A stretch of 64,000 nt of DNA from Flavobacteriaceae bacterium (lineage in GTDB: Bacteria > Bacteroidota > Bacteroidia > Flavobacteriales > Flavobacteriaceae), in assembly GCA_028279515.1 (NCBI GenBank), contig JANQNQ010000002.1, positions 62,001 through 126,000 on the forward strand, read 5' to 3'. Position 1 is the first letter of the stretch. The number at the start of each line of letters is the position of its first letter. The notes under the pieces are model-generated. The model saw only the letters and a list, made by a program, of their open reading frames with translations. It was not told the DNA's origin and did not search any database. Below are positions 59,182-64,000 of the stretch, one piece after another. The position numbers and the translations under genes are program-made.

Positions 59182-62100
59182 ATGAAGAATTCTACTTTTC
59201 TAGTTCGTTATGCGTTGTTATTATTTGCATTCGCATTTCTATCTACTAAATCCTACTCTCAAACATCAGAAGTTATCGTTACTGTTAACTGGCCAACCTG
59301 GTCAGGAGAGAACTACGTATTTATCTATAACCCAGGAGGTACGTTAATTGGGCAGATTTGTGACCCAGGAAACTGTTATACCGGTTCGAACACCACCTAT
59401 TCTACAACCCTGAATCTTGGTTGTCAACCTGATGGCGCCAATTATTTTGTGGTACTGTGGGACCGTTATGGTGATGGCTGGAATGGTGCGGCCAGTAACA
59501 TAACTATTACTTCTGGCGGAACTACCGTTTTGACCGACTCCGGGAATCTGGCTTCCACTACTGGATATGGCCCACTTTACTTTAATGTATCAGGTGGTGG
59601 TGGCGCTTGCGTCTCGGCTCCAGAAATCGACATCCAAGGAAACGGTGTGAGCATCGCTGATGGTGATACAACACCAGCCGTTGCTGATGACACTGATTTT
59701 GGAAGCACAGGAATAGGAACTCCTGTTGCGAGAACCTTTACAATTCAAAATACAGGAAGCGCTGCATTAAATTTAACTGGCGGACCGTTTGTTACACTTT
59801 CGGGGAGCACAGAGTTTAACGTTACTGCGCAACCTACTTCTCCCGTAGCCGCAAGTGGGAATACCACGTTTACGGTCACTTATAACCCGACAAACACAGG
59901 AGTCGATACAGCAACGGTATCCATTGCCAATGATGATAGTGATGAAAATCCGTATACCTTCGACATTCAAGGAAACGGACTTTCTGCAAATGCAGAAATG
60001 GACGTTCAAGGAAATGGCACTTCAATCGCCGATGGCGATGTAACTCCGTCAACAGCCGACGATACAGACTTTGGCTCTGTGGCTTTGTCTGGATCTAGTA
60101 CCATTACCTATACTATCGAAAACCAAGGGTTTGCGAATTTAAGTCTTACGGGTGCTCCGCTGGTAACCTTAACAGGTAGTGGTGATTTTAATGTTGCTTT
60201 GCAACCTACATCTCCAGTGACTGGTGGAGGTACGACAACATTCCAAATCACGTATACTCCTTCGGCTTTGGGCACAGTAACGGCTAACGTTTCAATCGCT
60301 AACAACGATTCGGATGAAAACCCATATAATTTCACTATCCAAGGAACAGGAGTCAACGCAAATATCAATATATATTGTCAAGACTTTGATTCGGGTGCTT
60401 CAGGATGGTCAGCCGTAACTACTACCAACGGAAGCTGGCTGGAAGGAACTGAAGGAACCATGTCTGGTGGAGCTACAGGTAATTATGCATATTCTCAACG
60501 CTTCAGTGGAAACTATCAAAATAGTACTTTCATCGATTACCAAAGTCCTTCGATTGATTTAACAGGGTATGAAAATGTTAGATTACAGATAGATTACAAT
60601 GTAGACACACAAACCGATAGAGATTTCTTGAACGTATTTGCCTCAGCAGATGGTGGTACTACATGGTACCGCATTGGTCATCAAGATGCCTGGGAAGGAA
60701 CCAATTGGTACAACTCAACATGGACTGATACTGCCCCAAACCCTGATGTAACTTATTATGGGTGGACAGGAAATTCAGGATGGACTACAGCAGAAATTGA
60801 CCTTGAGTCTCAAGGGGTAGATAACAATGCTAACGTATTGTTCAGAGTTCAGTTTGAATCAAACGCTTCGACTACCGACGTCGGGGTTGCTTTTGACAAC
60901 TTCTGTATCGTCGCCGATCCAATCGCTACGAAGACCTATGTAACTTGTGGTCCTGCAGGTATTGGTAACGACCTAGAGCTTTGGCTTCGAGCTGATGCGG
61001 AAATCGGAAACTATGCGGATGGCGCTTCTGTGTCTCAATGGACAGACCAAGCCTTCGGAACTCCGTTGACAAATGCATATTCATCTGGCACCGAAATGCC
61101 TACATTTTATAACAATGCTAGTCAAAACGTAAATTTCAACCCTGTAATAAGCTTTGACGGTAACGATGCAATGTACGGTAAAAAAGGATTCTTCAATGAC
61201 GACATATATATTGTTGTACGACCTACCAATGCCACAAGTTCAACCTCTCCGACACAAGATGTATTCTGCGGAGATTGGTATACCGAGGTCCCAGCAAATC
61301 AAGACATTACTGGTATCGCCATTGGAAATACCTCAGCCCGATTCACAAATGATATAGTGGCCTATAACCAAGGGGCCCAAACCAACTACGGAAAAGCGGT
61401 AGTTTCCACTGCCCTTAGCTACGACAATGTAGTGATCTTCAACGCTAGAAAAAACGCCACAGGAACGATGGACCTGTTCTTTGACGGATTGGACCTAAGT
61501 GTATTGGGTGTAGTTCAAGAAGTAAACGTGCCTACATATTCCGATATTATGAATGCACGCTATTGGCTAGGACGAAGTGAATTTTGGGGAGCTAGCTTGG
61601 ACGGAGACATCGTAGAGGTCATTGTATACTCAGATGTTAAGTCGGCTGCCGAGAAAAATCGAATCGAATCTTATTTAGCACTTAAATATGGAGTTGCTTT
61701 AGGTATTGATGGTGACGCTGGACTTGGAATCCCGCATATTCCAATTGGCTATGTAGATTCTTCAAGCAATAACCTTTGGGACTTAGCTTCAAACGCTGGT
61801 TACACATTCAACGTTTCAGGTATCGGAAGAGACGATTGTGGTAACTTAAATCAAAAACAATCCAGAAGTATTGATCCAGGAAGCGTACTTACCATTGGGC
61901 TCGGTGATATCTACAATACAAATTCGGCCAACCCGAATAGTTTTACTGATGATCTTGATTTCCTAATGTGGGGAAGCGATGGTGGTCCTATGACGGCAAG
62001 CGCTACTCCAATCTCAGTAAATCTAGGACCTACAACGGTTACTACCTTAACAGACGTTGCAGAGCGTATTTGGAAAGTCACTGAAATCGCTACTACCGAC

Positions 62101-64000
62101 ATCACAACTGCAAAGGTTTCGGTTGCAACGGCAGACTTAGTAAGTCTTCCGGCTCTTTCAGGAAATGATGCATATGTGATGATCTTGGCAGACGATGATG
62201 CTTTCACTACCGGAATCGAAACGGTATTCCTTCAAACTAATGGAGCCAATCAAGAAGCTTATTACGATTTTGATGGTACCAAGTACTTCACTTTCGGTGT
62301 AGCTCATGAGACCTTGGCCGATCGTCATATGGAGTTCGACGGAATCGACAACTACGCTAGAGTTGGTGACAACGTAGATCTTTCTGGTCCGTTTTCTATC
62401 TCTGCTTGGGTATACTCTAGAGGATCCAACAACAATAACGATGAAAAAACAATCATTTCTAAAAGAGGAAGTGGTACCGACGGATACCATTTCTATCTAA
62501 GAGACGATAATCGCCTAGAAATGAGATTTGACAGTGGTGGCAGTGATCAAATAACTTCAAATACAACTCTTAATGATGGACAATGGCGACATGTGGCCTT
62601 CACCTTTGATGGCTCCAATGCCAGACTGTATATCGACGGCGTTTTGGACAATACAGAGGCCATGAACGCTCCGACTGCCAATGCTTATAATCTATGTATA
62701 GGCGGAAGATGGATCGATAAGGGGGATCAGCGTAACTTCTTTATTGGAAATCTTGAAGAAATTAGAATCTGGGATACTGCGCTCTCTGCTATCCAATTGC
62801 GTTATATTATGAATCAAGAGATCGAACAAGACGGAAGCGGAAACGTAGACGGAGAGATTCTACCAGTGAGCATTAGCCGTAATGATATCAATGCAGTGCC
62901 ATGGTCTGACTTGTTGGCTTACTATAATATGAATTCGTACATAGGAACCCACTTAAACGATGTATCTGGCAATGCCAATAGAGCTAGCTTGGTGGTTCCA
63001 GACAACTTTAGTCTAGCAGATCAAACAGCTCCGCTACCTTATGTTTCGGCAAGCGCTTCAGCTTGGACCACATCAGGTACATGGGCCAATGGCAGTGATA
63101 TGTACGTTCCGAATTCTACGCTTACCATAAATGGCACAGCAACGGTCATCGATTGGAATATCGTCTCTATAGGACATAATGTAACCATGTCTGCTGACAA
63201 AACTGTACTCGGAATGCTTTCAACGGCTGGCGAACTATCAGTAACATCAGATCGTGAGCTTAGAGTAACGCACTATCTCGAGTTGGACGGGATTATCGAT
63301 CTTGAAGGCGAATCACAACTAATACAAGAAACGGATAGTGACCTTGCTGTAAGCAGTAGTGGTTATATCGAACGTGATCAACAAGGAATCGCAGATAGCT
63401 ATACCTATAACTACTGGGGATCTCCTGTAGGTCGTGTAAATACAACCACAAACAATACCGCCTACGCGTTGACTTCAACCTTGTTTGATGGTACCAACCC
63501 AAGCATTCCTGCGGCCATCAATTATCAGGCAGCATTTAACGCGGCTGATAGCGGACCTACAAGTCCGATTACCATTAGTTCCTATTGGATGTATCGTTTT
63601 GTAAATAGTACAGCCGATGACATCACCGCATGGAATTATGTAGGAAGTTCGGGTAATATAACCGTTGGTGAAGGATTTACCATGAAAGGAGCCGGAACTG
63701 GTACAGTTACACAAGAGCAAAACTTCATTTTCGCAGGTAAACCCAACAACGGCACCATTACACTGCCACTAGGCAACGGTAATGAGTATCTAGTTGGAAA
63801 TCCATATCCATCAGCCATTGACGCCAATGAATTTATCAGTGACAATACAGACACCAACGGTGCGCTATACTTCTGGCAGCACTGGGGTGGTTCATCACAT
63901 AACATCGGAGATTACCAAGGAGGATATGCCGTGTACAACTTAGCAGGAGGTGTTCCTGCAGCATCGCATCCAGATGTTGATCAGACAGGAAGTGGCACAA
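59182..64000 (+). CDS. Giant T9SS-type surface protein (paralog 2, 3' partial)
   Basis: The frame is open from ATG 59182 to the window edge (1606 codons, no stop); the C-terminal sorting domain is presumed beyond the end. Architecture parallels paralog 1: signal peptide (MKNSTFLVRYALLLFAFAFLSTKSYSQ), a YGDGWNG domain (about residue 95), then two choice-of-anchor D modules in tandem (about 148-272 and 272-395) where paralog 1 has one. A beta-sandwich insertion (SGASGWSAVTTTNGSW to AFDNFCIV, about 398-580) is absent from paralog 1. The lectin-like LELWLRADAEIG region, the LamG domain (HMEFDGIDNYARVGD) and the following repeats match paralog 1 closely. Probably surface adhesion or glycan binding. 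Confidence 0.85.
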   Translation, partial: MKNSTFLVRYALLLFAFAFLSTKSYSQTSEVIVTVNWPTWSGENYVFIYNPGGTLIGQICDPGNCYTGSNTTYSTTLNLGCQPDGANYFVVLWDRYGDGWNGAASNITITSGGTTVLTDSGNLASTTGYGPLYFNVSGGGGACVSAPEIDIQGNGVSIADGDTTPAVADDTDFGSTGIGTPVARTFTIQNTGSAALNLTGGPFVTLSGSTEFNVTAQPTSPVAASGNTTFTVTYNPTNTGVDTATVSIANDDSDENPYTFDIQGNGLSANAEMDVQGNGTSIADGDVTPSTADDTDFGSVALSGSSTITYTIENQGFANLSLTGAPLVTLTGSGDFNVALQPTSPVTGGGTTTFQITYTPSALGTVTANVSIANNDSDENPYNFTIQGTGVNANINIYCQDFDSGASGWSAVTTTNGSWLEGTEGTMSGGATGNYAYSQRFSGNYQNSTFIDYQSPSIDLTGYENVRLQIDYNVDTQTDRDFLNVFASADGGTTWYRIGHQDAWEGTNWYNSTWTDTAPNPDVTYYGWTGNSGWTTAEIDLESQGVDNNANVLFRVQFESNASTTDVGVAFDNFCIVADPIATKTYVTCGPAGIGNDLELWLRADAEIGNYADGASVSQWTDQAFGTPLTNAYSSGTEMPTFYNNASQNVNFNPVISFDGNDAMYGKKGFFNDDIYIVVRPTNATSSTSPTQDVFCGDWYTEVPANQDITGIAIGNTSARFTNDIVAYNQGAQTNYGKAVVSTALSYDNVVIFNARKNATGTMDLFFDGLDLSVLGVVQEVNVPTYSDIMNARYWLGRSEFWGASLDGDIVEVIVYSDVKSAAEKNRIESYLALKYGVALGIDGDAGLGIPHIPIGYVDSSSNNLWDLASNAGYTFNVSGIGRDDCGNLNQKQSRSIDPGSVLTIGLGDIYNTNSANPNSFTDDLDFLMWGSDGGPMTASATPISVNLGPTTVTTLTDVAERIWKVTEIATTDITTAKVSVATADLVSLPALSGNDAYVMILADDDAFTTGIETVFLQTNGANQEAYYDFDGTKYFTFGVAHETLADRHMEFDGIDNYARVGDNVDLSGPFSISAWVYSRGSNNNNDEKTIISKRGSGTDGYHFYLRDDNRLEMRFDSGGSDQITSNTTLNDGQWRHVAFTFDGSNARLYIDGVLDNTEAMNAPTANAYNLCIGGRWIDKGDQRNFFIGNLEEIRIWDTALSAIQLRYIMNQEIEQDGSGNVDGEILPVSISRNDINAVPWSDLLAYYNMNSYIGTHLNDVSGNANRASLVVPDNFSLADQTAPLPYVSASASAWTTSGTWANGSDMYVPNSTLTINGTATVIDWNIVSIGHNVTMSADKTVLGMLSTAGELSVTSDRELRVTHYLELDGIIDLEGESQLIQETDSDLAVSSSGYIERDQQGIADSYTYNYWGSPVGRVNTTTNNTAYALTSTLFDGTNPSIPAAINYQAAFNAADSGPTSPITISSYWMYRFVNSTADDITAWNYVGSSGNITVGEGFTMKGAGTGTVTQEQNFIFAGKPNNGTITLPLGNGNEYLVGNPYPSAIDANEFISDNTDTNGALYFWQHWGGSSHNIGDYQGGYAVYNLAGGVPAASHPDVDQTGSGT

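Noticed and set aside
1-64000. Prophage, transposon, CRISPR or toxin-antitoxin system
   Set aside because: I saw no integrase, transposase, repeat-spacer array, or restriction-like genes in either strand.

Overview
The window is a chromosomal segment of a marine-type Flavobacteriaceae bacterium (phylum Bacteroidota); I do not assign a genus. The evidence is: promoters of the Bacteroidota type (TTTG, about 19-20 nt, TAnnTTTG), type IX secretion (T9SS) C-terminal sorting domains, a bacillithiol deacetylase, a fused CcsB-CcsA cytochrome c maturation protein, and families largely restricted to flavobacteria (DUF4290, DUF2452, TIGR03643, Lacal_2735). Most of the window is ordinary chromosomal backbone. 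I saw no prophage, transposase, CRISPR array or rRNA. Genes at both ends are cut by the window.

Layout. 1-9.2 kb: the end of an aspartoacylase-like zinc hydrolase, a serine hydrolase, an ArsR regulator with two SRPBCC proteins, and small metabolic or regulatory genes (GNAT, GAF, LuxR, VOC, AlkD-like). 9.2-20.6 kb: a secreted glycosidase, tRNA-His, bshB1, a trans-sulfuration enzyme, a lipoprotein, a MATE exporter with a structured leader, the giant cytochrome c maturation protein and a truncated hemoglobin. The spacers here carry word-repeat tracts and palindromic elements. 20.6-30.4 kb: a DUF2520/KdsC/UbiA/Maf operon, a lipoprotein with an MscS-like channel, then a PIG-L deacetylase, a 36-aa membrane peptide, a sodium symporter and a Gfo/Idh oxidoreductase. 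30.4-42.9 kb: a DUF2911 protein, an aquaporin-type channel, a membrane-anchored DHp-like protein and a photoprotection island. 43-53.8 kb: housekeeping genes (M20 hydrolase, PhnA-like, murA, DUF4290, DUF493, NTPase-recQ-fmt, HU, YqgE, class IV aminotransferase, START-like). 53.9-64 kb: tRNA-Met and two tandem giant T9SS surface proteins.

The most notable system is the photoprotection island at about 32.6-42.0 kb. One operon encodes an SRPBCC protein, an SDR-like protein whose catalytic Tyr is replaced by Ile, and a CPD photolyase. A second encodes a TetR regulator, a UbiB/ABC1 kinase-like protein, a Lacal_2735 protein, a second photolyase/cryptochrome, TIGR03643 and DUF2452. Both promoters carry the same inverted repeat, TTGTTTAA-N16-TTRAACAA, next to the -7 element. 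I infer that the TetR protein co-regulates both operons. Other signals worth checking are the folded leader of the MATE gene, the unannotated 36-aa single-pass peptide upstream of the symporter, an identical initiation-region motif at both tRNA promoters, and word-repeat tracts found only 3' of minus-strand genes.
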